Of a DNA stretch of 64,000 nucleotides, positions 44,572 to 52,623 are shown piece by piece. The first letter of the stretch is position 1. Each line of letters begins with the position of its first letter. Source of the DNA: Burkholderia plantarii (GTDB taxonomy: Bacteria > Pseudomonadota > Gammaproteobacteria > Burkholderiales > Burkholderiaceae). The notes under the pieces were generated by a model. It did not search any database. It was given only the letters and a program-made list of their open reading frames with translations, and was not told where the DNA came from. The DNA is taken from positions 1,922,001-1,986,000 of the forward strand of contig NZ_CP007213.1 of NCBI RefSeq assembly GCF_001411805.1, read 5' to 3'. The translations under genes were made by a program, and so were the position numbers.

Positions 44572-46131
44572 ATGCGCACCATGACCCTGAACCGGAAATT
44601 GACCTCGATGATCGCGATCCTCTGGATCGGCCTGCTGCTGATCGCGGGGTTCGGCGCGTGGCACGCGCGCCAGTCGATGATCAGCGAGCGGCACGAGGCG
44701 CTCGCGGCGCTCGTCAGCGAAGCCTACGGCGTGGCCGATCACTATTACCAGCTCGCCCAGCAGCACGCGCTGCCCGAGGACGACGCGAAGAAGCGCGCGC
44801 TCGAGGCGATCTCGGCGATGCGCTACGGCAGCGACGGCTATCTGTCCGTCAACGATTCGCAGCCCGTGATGATCATGCATCCGATCAAGACGCAGCTGAA
44901 CGGCACCAATCTCGCGGGCATCGCCGATCCGAACGGCACGCACGTGTTCCTCGAGATCGTCAAGGCCGGCAACCAGGCGGCGCCGGGCGAGGTCGGCTAC
45001 ATCGGCTACCTGTGGCCGAAGCCGGGCGCCGACGCGCCGGTGGAGAAGTCGAGCGTGGTGCGCCGCTTCGCGCCGTGGGACTGGTACATCGTCACCGGCA
45101 TGTACATGGACGACGTGCGCGCCGCGCTCTACGCGGGCATCCTGACCTGGCTCGGCGTGTCGGGCGCGCTCGGCGTGGTCTCGACGATCCTGATGATGCT
45201 GGTGCTGCGCAGCGTGCGGCGCAGCCTCGGCGGCAACCTGGAGGAAGCCGTCGAGACCGCCAGCCGCATCGCGCGCGGCGACCTGACCGTGCACGTCGCG
45301 CTGCGCGGCGAGGACCACGGCAGCCTGCTGCACGCGCTGCACACGATGCAGACCGGCCTCATCGAGATGGTCTCGCGCGTGCGCCACGGCACCGAGAACA
45401 TCAACGTCGGCGCCACCGAGATCGCGGCCGGCAACACCGACCTGTCGCAACGCACCGAGCAGCAGGCCGCGGCGCTGGTGCAGACCGCCTCGAGCATGGA
45501 CGAGATGACCTCGCACGTGCGGCAGAGCGCGGAGAGTGCCTCGCAGGCCGCGCAACTGGCCGGGCAGGCCGCCAGCGTCGCCACGCGCGGCAGCGACGTG
45601 GTGGACGACGTGGTGCGCACCATGGACGCGATCACCGACAGCTCGCGCAAGATCGCCGACATCATCGGCGTGATCGACGGCATCGCGTTCCAGACCAATA
45701 TCCTGGCGCTGAACGCGGCGGTGGAGGCGGCGCGCGCCGGCGAGCAGGGCCGCGGCTTCGCGGTGGTGGCCAGCGAGGTGCGCTCGCTCGCGCAGCGCTC
45801 GGCCAGCGCGGCGAAGGAAATCAAGTCGCTGATCGAGACCTCGACCACCACCGTCGAGCAGGGCGCCTCGCTCGTCACGAACGCCGGATCGACGATGCAG
45901 GAGATCGTGCAGTCGGTGAAGCGCGTCAACGAGATCCTCGGCGAGATCAGCCAGGCGGCCGGGGAGCAGAGCACCGGCATCGAGCAGGTCAACCGCGCGG
46001 TGGGCGAGATGGATCAGGTGACCCAGCAGAACGCCGCGCTGGTCGAGCAGGCCGCCGCCGCCGCGCATTCGCTGAAGGATCAGGCCGAGAACCTGCGTGA
46101 AGCGGTGACGCGTTTCGCGCTGCCGGCGTGA
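44572..46131 (+). CDS. Methyl-accepting chemotaxis protein
   Basis: 519 residues. TM1 (~10-32), a periplasmic single-Cache-type sensor (~33-185; [35 protein letters not shown]), TM2 (~190-212), HAMP (~215-265; [20 protein letters not shown]) and a cytoplasmic signalling tip ([40 protein letters not shown]) that binds CheW/CheA. The Cache subtype with YGSDGYL and WDWYI is the short-chain carboxylate-binding kind, so organic acids are possible ligands. No CheR-binding pentapeptide at the C-terminus. No other che genes nearby, so it works with a remote chemotaxis array. Confidence 0.93.
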   Translation: MRTMTLNRKLTSMIAILWIGLLLIAGFGAWHARQSMISERHEALAALVSEAYGVADHYYQLAQQHALPEDDAKKRALEAISAMRYGSDGYLSVNDSQPVMIMHPIKTQLNGTNLAGIADPNGTHVFLEIVKAGNQAAPGEVGYIGYLWPKPGADAPVEKSSVVRRFAPWDWYIVTGMYMDDVRAALYAGILTWLGVSGALGVVSTILMMLVLRSVRRSLGGNLEEAVETASRIARGDLTVHVALRGEDHGSLLHALHTMQTGLIEMVSRVRHGTENINVGATEIAAGNTDLSQRTEQQAAALVQTASSMDEMTSHVRQSAESASQAAQLAGQAASVATRGSDVVDDVVRTMDAITDSSRKIADIIGVIDGIAFQTNILALNAAVEAARAGEQGRGFAVVASEVRSLAQRSASAAKEIKSLIETSTTTVEQGASLVTNAGSTMQEIVQSVKRVNEILGEISQAAGEQSTGIEQVNRAVGEMDQVTQQNAALVEQAAAAAHSLKDQAENLREAVTRFALPA

Positions 46132-46234
46132 CGAACACACGAGGTCGACATGAGGACGATAAAAACCGTGACGACGGTGGGGCGCGCGCCGCGCGCGACG
46201 GCCGGGCCGCGCGAGCCGCGCCCGCGCGGCGCGC

Positions 46235-47122
46235 TCAGTTCGGCGTCAGCACGACGAGGCCGGCGAGCTGCGCCGTGGGCAGCCAGAGCGCCAGCTCGGC
46301 CCGGATCTCGCCCTCCGGGCGCCGCGTGCGGCGCGCCGCGGCACGCGCGCAGTCGCTGAGCGTGGCCGCGCGCCGGGCGGCGTGGCGCAGCGCGAAGAAC
46401 TGCCAGTCGGCGAGCCGCTCCATCGACACGCGAAACTGCTGGCGGCGGATCGCGACGTAATCGCGCCGGTCTTCGGCCGGCTCGTGAGATTCCTGGCCGC
46501 GCAGCCAGGGCCGGAAGCCGTCGGCCGCGTGGCGCAGCGCGAGCAGCCGCGTGGTGTCGGGCAGGCTCAGCGCATGGGCGTCGCCGGCCAGCAGCACCAG
46601 GTCCCACAGATCGTCGGCCGGCACGGCGGCCGGTGCCTGCCCCTCGCGGCCGCCGGCGCGGCCCGATTCGGCGATCGCGCGCTCCAGCCGCGCCAGATCG
46701 AGCGCGAAGGTCTGCGTCGGCGGCCGGCGTGCGCCGTTCGCCGCGCGCCGCTGCGAATGCAGCAGGAACGCCGGGAACCGCGCGCCGAGCGTGTGCAGCG
46801 ACGGCGAGCGCGACGGATGCCGGTTCAGGTACGAACGCGCGAAGAAGCCGAACAGCTGCGGGCCGAGCATGCGCCGCAGCGCCGGAAACTCGGTTTCGAG
46901 GCACGAGATCAGGCGGATCCAGTAGCCGTCCGCGTAGATCGCGAGGCGCCGGCGCGCGTCGACGCCGGCCGGCGTGTCGACCACGGCCGCGAGGTCGAGG
47001 CCGTGACGCGCGTCGGCCAGCGCGAGCCCGGGGCCGAGCCCGGCCGGGTGCGTGGTGGCGGCCTGCATCCAGCGCTGCACGGCGGCCAGCGAAAGCTCGC
47101 CGCGGCGGGCGGCGTCATCCAT
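46235..47122 (-). CDS. DUF2063 protein (HvfC/BufC-type partner of the MNIO enzyme)
   Basis: 295 residues, cytoplasmic. The N-terminal DUF2063 domain is visible (LSLAAVQRWMQAATTHPAGL, RLAIYADGYWIRLISCLETE, FPALRRMLGPQLFGFFARSY), and the C-terminal half has a mixed helical fold (ADWQFFALRHAARRAATLSD). In bufferin and related clusters this protein helps the DUF692 oxygenase bind or deliver its peptide substrate. Its ATG overlaps the stop of the DUF692 gene by eight bases (ATGGATGA), so both are translated together. Last gene of the minus-strand operon led by the ferritin-like gene. Confidence 0.87.
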   Translation of the reverse strand: MDDAARRGELSLAAVQRWMQAATTHPAGLGPGLALADARHGLDLAAVVDTPAGVDARRRLAIYADGYWIRLISCLETEFPALRRMLGPQLFGFFARSYLNRHPSRSPSLHTLGARFPAFLLHSQRRAANGARRPPTQTFALDLARLERAIAESGRAGGREGQAPAAVPADDLWDLVLLAGDAHALSLPDTTRLLALRHAADGFRPWLRGQESHEPAEDRRDYVAIRRQQFRVSMERLADWQFFALRHAARRAATLSDCARAAARRTRRPEGEIRAELALWLPTAQLAGLVVLTPN

Positions 47123-48146
47123 CGATGGTCTCCGGCGTGGGCAGGTGCAGCGGGGTGGAGGTGGCCATTTCCCCCTCCCTCTCCCGTTCCATGGCGGCGC
47201 CGGCCGCGCTGTCGCCTCCGGCCATCGGCAGCGCCTCACCGCGCGTCACGCGGCGCGCCTTGTCGAGTTCGGCGAGCAGCCCGTCGTAGTCGGGCAGGTT
47301 CGCGTCCCATTCGAGCAGCGTGGCCACGCCGCCCGTGAGCTGCTGCGCGAGCGCGTAGAGCGCCCACACGCCTTGCGGCACCGGCTGGTCGTGCGTGTCG
47401 ATCAGCGTGTCGCCCCAGGCCGTGTGGCCGGCCAGGTGGATCTGCACCACGTGGTCGGGCGGCAGCGCGCGCAGGTAGGCCTGCGCGTCGAAGCGGTGGT
47501 TGAACGCGCTGACGTAGACGTTGTTGACGTCGAGCAGCAGGCCGCAGCCGGTGCGCTCGGCGAGCCGCGAGAGGAATTCGCATTCGCTCATCGTCGAGCT
47601 GCGGAACTGGATGTAGCTCGACGGATTCTCGAGCACCAGCGGCCGGCCGAGGAACTGCTGGACCGCGTCCACGCGCGCGGCGACGTGCTCGAGCGAGGCC
47701 GCGTTGAACGGCAGCGGCAGCAGGTCGTGCGAGTTGTGCGAACCGAGCCCGGTCCAGCACAGATGATCGGATACCCAGACGGCGCGCACGTCCTGCATCA
47801 GGTCGCGCAGCTTCGTCAGGTAGGCCAGGTCGAGCGGCGCGTCCGAGCCGATCGACAGCGACACGCCGTGCATCACGATCGGCACGTCGGCGGCCAGCCG
47901 GTCGAGCATCGCTCGCTGATACCCGGCGTCCTCGAAATAGTTTTCGGAAATGATCTCGAACCAGTCGACGCGCGCGCCGCCGGCAAGGATGGCCGGCAGG
48001 TGCTGCGGGCGCAGCCCCACGCCGAAGCCGAGATTCGGCAGGCCCAGGCGCGGCGCGCGCGCCGGCCCCGGCGCGGCACGGGCCGGGCCGGGGCCGGCGG
48101 GCGATGCCGCCGGGCCGATCTCGTCGGGATTGACGGTAACGGACAT
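47115..48146 (-). CDS. DUF692 multinuclear non-haem iron oxygenase (MNIO, BufB/MbnB family)
   Basis: 343 residues, TIM-barrel-like. Putative iron ligands in the expected order: VMHGVSLSIGS, WVSDHLCW, LVLENPSSYI, LLLDVNNVYVS, VVQIHLAGHTAWGDTLIDTH and LLEWDANLPDYD. DUF692 enzymes use a di- or tri-iron centre and oxygen to remodel cysteines (methanobactin MbnB, bufferin BufB) or cleave peptide backbone (TglH) in ribosomal peptides. The start is 12 bases downstream of the ferritin-like gene's stop, and the gene overlaps the DUF2063 partner. An Ala/Pro-rich extension (~35 residues) precedes the conserved core. No short precursor gene is seen. Confidence 0.92.
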   Translation of the reverse strand: MSVTVNPDEIGPAASPAGPGPARAAPGPARAPRLGLPNLGFGVGLRPQHLPAILAGGARVDWFEIISENYFEDAGYQRAMLDRLAADVPIVMHGVSLSIGSDAPLDLAYLTKLRDLMQDVRAVWVSDHLCWTGLGSHNSHDLLPLPFNAASLEHVAARVDAVQQFLGRPLVLENPSSYIQFRSSTMSECEFLSRLAERTGCGLLLDVNNVYVSAFNHRFDAQAYLRALPPDHVVQIHLAGHTAWGDTLIDTHDQPVPQGVWALYALAQQLTGGVATLLEWDANLPDYDGLLAELDKARRVTRGEALPMAGGDSAAGAAMEREREGEMATSTPLHLPTPETIDG

Positions 48147-48158
48147 GTGAACGCTGGA

Positions 48159-50282
48159 TCAGGTCGACGGCGGCAGGGCGATGCGCAGGTCGGTGGCCGG
48201 CGGCGGCGTGTCCTGCGGCTTGTAGTTCGGGTCCTGGTGAGCCCGCACCGTCTCGACGGCCTTCCACGCGGTGTCGTAGACGGAGTCGCCGTACCGGATT
48301 TGCTGGAGTACCCGATTGCCGTCGGCATCCGTGAGCTCGACCGGATGGCCGTCCGGGTCGAACTTGTAGAGCTGCATCGTCAGCGTTTCGCGCTTCGGAT
48401 ACAGCTGCGAGGCCGAAATCGGCACCGCGCAGCCGCCGTAGCCGCCGCACTTGTTGTCGGCCGGTGCGCTGTACAACGTCGGTGCGCCGCAACCGCCGCC
48501 GACCTCGGCACCGGTGAGCTGCACGTTCGACGACGAGCAGTTGCCGCCGCCCTGGGTCGACTGGACGAAGCCGCAGCCACCTTGCGTCGCGCAGAGATTG
48601 GAGCCCTTGCAGCTGTGGTAGGTCGCCTGCGCCGCGCAGTCGGCGCCGCCCGAGCCGTCCAGCGACAGCGACTGGCAGGCGTGATTCAGGGCGCGTGCCG
48701 CGCCGGCCTGCACCCCCACGGGGGCATCGGTCGCCGCGCGCAGGGTCGGCGTTTCGCCGTAGACCGCCCAGAACAGCGCGATGCGATCGCCCGAGCCCAC
48801 CATCGACGGGAACGGGAATTCAACCGACGGATCGGACCAGGACTTCGACAGCACCGTCGTGATGCCGGCGAGTGCGCCCTGGGCGACGTTGTCCAGAACC
48901 GCGGCCGGCGTGTTCAGCTTCAGCGCGTTCAGCGCGTCGGCCACCTGCTGCGGCTTCGGAATGTTGGCGGGCGCCTTGGACTCGTCGTAGTCGGCGGTCG
49001 TCAGCATCTCGGCCGTCCATTTCTTGCCCGCGGCATGCCATTGCCGCCACGTCGTCACGTTGCCGATCCATTGCTCGGCGATCAGGGCGAAGCGGTCGTA
49101 GTGCGGAATCTTGCCGTTGTCCACGCGGGCGATCGCGTCGTCGCTGTCGGGCAGTTGCTTGCCGACATCGTCATAGGACGGATAGTCCGTCGCGAGCGCA
49201 TGCGCATCGGGCTGGAACTGATCGAGCACCACGTTGGCCTCGAGCAGCGCAACGGGGCGGGCGAGCATCACGCCGCGCTGGCGCGCGGTCTCGTGGACCA
49301 TGGCGAGATACGCCTTGATCGTGGTCTCGCTGATGCCGCCTTCGCCCTGGTCGCAGATCGCCAGGATCATCTCGATGGCCTGGAGTTGCGCCTGCAGCGC
49401 GGACGCCGAGCCGATCTGCGACGGCATCTTCGGGTACTCGGCCATCGGGTGCGTGCCCGCCTTGCTGTTGAAGAGGTCGCGCTGGCCGGCGAACATCTTT
49501 TCCCAGAGCGTCACGCCGTCCGTGTACTGGATGGTCGTGTACTGGAGCAGGCAGTAGTACATCCAGCTGATCGTGCCGAACATCGGCAGATCGGTTTCGC
49601 TGTCGTGCGCCTTCCAGCCGTCGAACGGAACCTCGGGGAAGTACGCGTACTTGCGCTCGCCCTCCGGCTTGAGCTGCCCTTGTGCGAGTTCGTCGTTCTG
49701 CTCGATGATCATGAACAGCGCGAGCTGGCTCGGCGTCAGCTCCTTCAGCGTGATGCTCGTCTCCGGCAGCGGCGTGTTCAGGTCCGTCAGGTCGATGATG
49801 TGCGGAATGGTGGTCTGGTCCGCGCCGTAGCAGGTCCAGTTGTAGCGCTGGTCCTGCAGCGCCGGACTGTTGAAGTCCGGTGCCAGGCCGAGCGTCGCGC
49901 ACAGGTTCGACGCCATCTGCAGGTGCAGCATTTCGTCGATGAACACCGAGAAGATCGTGTTGTAGGCCGACTGGTTGGCGATCGCGACGGCATTGTCCCC
50001 GGCACTCTTCTGCGGGTCGTTGGCCGGGATGCGGCCAATCGAGCGGCCCGGCCAGACGCGCCCCTTGTAGTAGTCGACATCCTGCGCGTTGATCGCGTGC
50101 GTGCCCTGGATCGACTTCATCGCGCTCATGTAGAGCGGGATGGTGAACAGCTCGACGTTCACGGCCGCCTGCAACAGGGCGCGTACCGCGGAAACATCGG
50201 ACAGGAAGTACTTGAGCTCGCGATTGACGATCTGGGAGGGATTCTCGGGGATTTTCCCGAGCATCGTTGAAGACGTGGTCAT
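48159..50282 (-). CDS. Ferritin-like protein with cysteine-rich C-terminal insert (candidate MNIO substrate)
   Basis: 707 residues, no signal peptide. N-terminal ferritin-like bundle of the VioB type (~20-330), with E44 in VNVELFTIPLY, E117-x2-H120 in FIDEMLHLQMAS and E194 as likely iron ligands. A helical middle section follows. Residues 535-617 hold nine cysteines in a Gly/Ser-rich insert (YHSCKGSNLCATQGGCGFVQ; DNKCGGYGGCAVPI), three spaced C-x5-C-x5-C and two more C-x5-C. A C-terminal beta-rich segment (TMQLYKFDPDGHPVELTDAD) ends the protein. It leads an operon with DUF692 and DUF2063 genes, and no small precursor is nearby, so the insert may be the modified substrate. Whether it binds metal or is processed is unknown. 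Confidence 0.8.
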   Translation of the reverse strand: MTTSSTMLGKIPENPSQIVNRELKYFLSDVSAVRALLQAAVNVELFTIPLYMSAMKSIQGTHAINAQDVDYYKGRVWPGRSIGRIPANDPQKSAGDNAVAIANQSAYNTIFSVFIDEMLHLQMASNLCATLGLAPDFNSPALQDQRYNWTCYGADQTTIPHIIDLTDLNTPLPETSITLKELTPSQLALFMIIEQNDELAQGQLKPEGERKYAYFPEVPFDGWKAHDSETDLPMFGTISWMYYCLLQYTTIQYTDGVTLWEKMFAGQRDLFNSKAGTHPMAEYPKMPSQIGSASALQAQLQAIEMILAICDQGEGGISETTIKAYLAMVHETARQRGVMLARPVALLEANVVLDQFQPDAHALATDYPSYDDVGKQLPDSDDAIARVDNGKIPHYDRFALIAEQWIGNVTTWRQWHAAGKKWTAEMLTTADYDESKAPANIPKPQQVADALNALKLNTPAAVLDNVAQGALAGITTVLSKSWSDPSVEFPFPSMVGSGDRIALFWAVYGETPTLRAATDAPVGVQAGAARALNHACQSLSLDGSGGADCAAQATYHSCKGSNLCATQGGCGFVQSTQGGGNCSSSNVQLTGAEVGGGCGAPTLYSAPADNKCGGYGGCAVPISASQLYPKRETLTMQLYKFDPDGHPVELTDADGNRVLQQIRYGDSVYDTAWKAVETVRAHQDPNYKPQDTPPPATDLRIALPPST

Positions 50283-50382
50283 ATGTGCCTCTGTAGGGAT
50301 TTTCCACCTCGACCCGAACGGGCATGGCGGCTTGATTTTTTGCATTCCCACGGCGCGGGAGCGATAGCGCCATGGCGGATGC

Positions 50383-50412
50383 TTTCAATTCGTGTGGCCC
50401 CGCGAATTGAAA
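50383..50412. promoter_or_regulatory. 10-bp inverted repeat upstream of the ferritin-like operon
   Basis: TTTCAATTCG (50383-50392) and CGAATTGAAA (50403-50412) pair perfectly across ten bases, centred 115 bases before the ferritin-like gene start. Could be a repressor operator or a hairpin in the transcript leader. No regulator gene is adjacent. Confidence 0.45.
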
Positions 50413-50520
50413 CACCCGGGCGTTACTTCCGTGTTACACCCCATGGCATCGCCTGATTGCGGTTATGCCAATGGCGCGCATCAGACTACCGCAGAAAATA
50501 AGCTTCGTGGATAAATTTCT

Positions 50521-50534
50521 CGCAAGCGTTTGCG
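50521..50534. promoter_or_regulatory. Near-perfect palindrome, LacI-family-like
   Basis: CGCAAGCGTTTGCG: CGCAA and TTGCG flank a central GCGT region, so only the middle is imperfect. This half-site type is common for LacI/GalR regulators, but no such gene is here. Lies between the two divergent transcription units. Confidence 0.3.
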
Positions 50535-50733
50535 AAAGACGTGGGTAATTATTTACCCTGCCGACTATTCATTTGATGCGCCGCCGCATGCTTTCCGGAT
50601 GTGTCCCGGCGGGCCCGCCGCCCAGGCGGGGAGCGGCCGGAAAGCCGGGACCGTCGGCCCTCGCCGGCGCAGTCCTGCGCTACCGGTCGGCCTCGCCACG
50701 CGCCGGCATGCCGCGATTATCCGATACGCCGCA

Positions 50734-50789
50734 GCCGGAATTGAAGAAATCGTCGCGCCGATTTCTTCAATTCCGGCAGGAAGCCTGCC
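50734..50789. repeat. Perfect 19-bp hairpin with an overlapping alternative hairpin
   Basis: GCCGGAATTGAAGAAATCG (50734-50752) and its reverse complement (50759-50777) flank a six-base loop. A second stem, GGCAGG-AAG-CCTGCC (50775-50789), uses the last three bases of the first, so the two cannot form together. It lies in the gap between the ferritin-like gene and the DUF2252 gene; no gene covers it. Confidence 0.6.
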
Positions 50790-50891
50790 GATTGCCCCGA
50801 CATGCGATCCGCATTCGCGCGTGCCAATCATTTTGGCATGTCAACCGGTTGAAAAAATCACGGTTCGATTGCATCCTGATTCACCCGATTT

Positions 50892-50919
50892 TTGATTTTG
50901 CCTTGCACAAAAATTCAAT
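50892..50919 (+). promoter_or_regulatory. Possible promoter of a short leader RNA
   Basis: TTGATT (50892-50897), 16-base spacer, TTCAAT (50914-50919), inside an A+T-rich patch. A transcript from about 50926 would run to the terminator at 51049-51076, roughly 150 bases. Confidence 0.3.
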
Positions 50920-51048
50920 TCGATCGCGCACGGGCATGTGACCTGTGCCATCGCTCGACCGGCAAGGCGCCCCAACCGGACCACCGGGCCAGGCGGCGCG
51001 GGTCACGAGCTTGTCATCGCGCGCTGCTGGAATGAGCACGCACCGACG

Positions 51049-51076
51049 AGGAGCGACCGAAGTCGCTCCTTTTTTC
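51049..51076 (+). terminator. Intrinsic terminator just before the DUF2252 gene
   Basis: Perfect 9-bp stem AGGAGCGAC / GTCGCTCCT with loop CGAA (51049-51070), followed by TTTTTTC. It ends only about 20 bases before the ATG at 51096, so it either terminates an upstream small RNA or acts as an attenuator for the gene. Confidence 0.75.
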
Positions 51077-51095
51077 TTTATCCCTGGGAACGACA

Positions 51096-52460
51096 ATGAA
51101 AAAGACGTGGATTGCCGTGGCCGCCGCCTGCCTGATCGCCGTCGCCCCCGTGCATGCGCAGAGCTCTCGCACCAACTGGGTGGTGAACCAGATCTACAAC
51201 GCCAACCATCCGTTCGCGGCCACCGACAGCACCGATCTCGCGACCAAGATGTCGACCATGGCCGCCGATTCGTTCGCGTTTTTCCGCGGCACCGATCACA
51301 TCTTCTATCAGGATATGCTGACGCTGCCGGCCTCGAACTACACCACCTCGCAGACCGGCTACACCTGGATCGGCGGCGACGCCCACATCGGCAACTTCGG
51401 CGCGTGGCAGGACAGCGGCGGCAACACGGTATTCGGCGTCGACGATTTCGACGAAGGCTATCTCGGCCAGTACGTCTGGGACCTGCGGCGCCTGGCGACC
51501 AGCATGGTGCTGGTCGGCCGCGCCAACGGCATCGCCGACGGCGACATCACCACCGCCATCAAGACCATGGTCGGCGCCTATGTCGGCGAGATGAGCGACT
51601 TCAAGGGCAGCAGCGACGAACTGAGCTTCCAGCTCAAGAACGGCAATACCTCGGGCGTGGTGCAGTCGACGATCGGCGACGCCAAGGACGACAGCCGCTC
51701 GGACCTGCTCGCCAAATACACGCGGGTGAGCGGCGGCGCGCGCAGCTTCCAGACCATCGCCGGCAGCCTGGTGCCGGTGGACGGTACGACCTATGCCAAT
51801 CTCTCGGCGGGGATGAGCAGCTACATCAGCAGCATCGGCTCGTCGAAGCAGTACGCGGCCAGCTACTACAAGGTGAAGGACATTCACCAGAAGATCGGCT
51901 CGGGCGTGGGCAGCCTCGGCAAGCTGCGCTACTACATCCTGATCGAGGGGCCGTCGTCGTCCACCTCCGACGACGTGATCCTCGAGGTGAAGCAGGAGAC
52001 GGCGAGCGCGGTGGCCGTGGCGAGCGGCAACGGGCAGGCGCTCGCCTCGGCCGACGGCAGCAACGACGCCGCGCGCGTGGCGATGACCAACAAGGCGCAG
52101 ACGCTGAACGCCGACGTGCTGGTGGGCTATGCCACGGTCAACGGCGTGAACTACACCTTCCACGAGAAGTCGCCGTATCAGGAGGACTTCGACTACACGA
52201 AGCTGACCAGCGCGGGCAAGCTCGCCACGGCGGCCACCTATCTCGGGCAGGCGCTGGCCTCGGCGCACGCGATCTCCGACCAGGACTACGACAGCGCGAT
52301 CGTGACCTACAGCATCGACAAGCAGGTGACCGACGCGATCACGAGCACGAGCGGGCTGCAGACCGAGATCTCGAACTTCGCGTTCAGCTACGCGAGGCAG
52401 GTGAATCTGGACTGGCAATCGTTCGTCGGCGCGTATCAGGCCGGCACGCCGCTGTATTGA
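51096..52460 (+). CDS. Secreted DUF2252 protein
   Basis: 454 residues. Cleavable signal peptide (residues 1-22, VAPVHA-QSS). The DUF2252 domain is visible in DSFAFFRGTDHIFYQDML, TWIGGDAHIGNFGAWQDSGG, VFGVDDFDEGYLGQYVWDLR and FHEKSPYQEDFDYTKL. DUF2252 proteins share a kinase-like fold (G-D-x-H-x-x-N-F and D-F-D-E resemble the kinase HxD and DFG sites), but those usually stay in the cytoplasm; export is unusual because ATP is absent outside. Preceded by an intrinsic terminator 20 bases upstream. Function unknown. Confidence 0.78.
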   Translation: MKKTWIAVAAACLIAVAPVHAQSSRTNWVVNQIYNANHPFAATDSTDLATKMSTMAADSFAFFRGTDHIFYQDMLTLPASNYTTSQTGYTWIGGDAHIGNFGAWQDSGGNTVFGVDDFDEGYLGQYVWDLRRLATSMVLVGRANGIADGDITTAIKTMVGAYVGEMSDFKGSSDELSFQLKNGNTSGVVQSTIGDAKDDSRSDLLAKYTRVSGGARSFQTIAGSLVPVDGTTYANLSAGMSSYISSIGSSKQYAASYYKVKDIHQKIGSGVGSLGKLRYYILIEGPSSSTSDDVILEVKQETASAVAVASGNGQALASADGSNDAARVAMTNKAQTLNADVLVGYATVNGVNYTFHEKSPYQEDFDYTKLTSAGKLATAATYLGQALASAHAISDQDYDSAIVTYSIDKQVTDAITSTSGLQTEISNFAFSYARQVNLDWQSFVGAYQAGTPLY

Positions 52461-52468
52461 TGGCGGCG

Positions 52469-52493
52469 CGGCGGGGGCAGGGCGCCCCCGCCG
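52469..52493. terminator. GC hairpin between convergent genes
   Basis: CGGCGGGGGC (52469-52478) pairs with GCCCCCGCCG (52484-52493), loop of five bases, nine bases behind the DUF2252 stop. No T run, so only a weak or bidirectional terminator. Confidence 0.4.
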
Positions 52494-52623
52494 GGCGGGG
52501 CAGGCCGCGCTGCGCGGGAGGGGGATTCGACGCGATCGTGCCGGCGGCGGCCGGACAACGATCGCGTGCGCGGCGGGCCTGGGCGGCCTGAAGGCCTGGG
52601 TGGCCCGGGCCGCGATCGGGAGG

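Noticed and set aside
47052..50270. Long plus-strand open frame across the DUF692 and ferritin-like genes
   Set aside because: Composition is typical of an antisense shadow; both minus-strand genes have clear families and ribosome sites.
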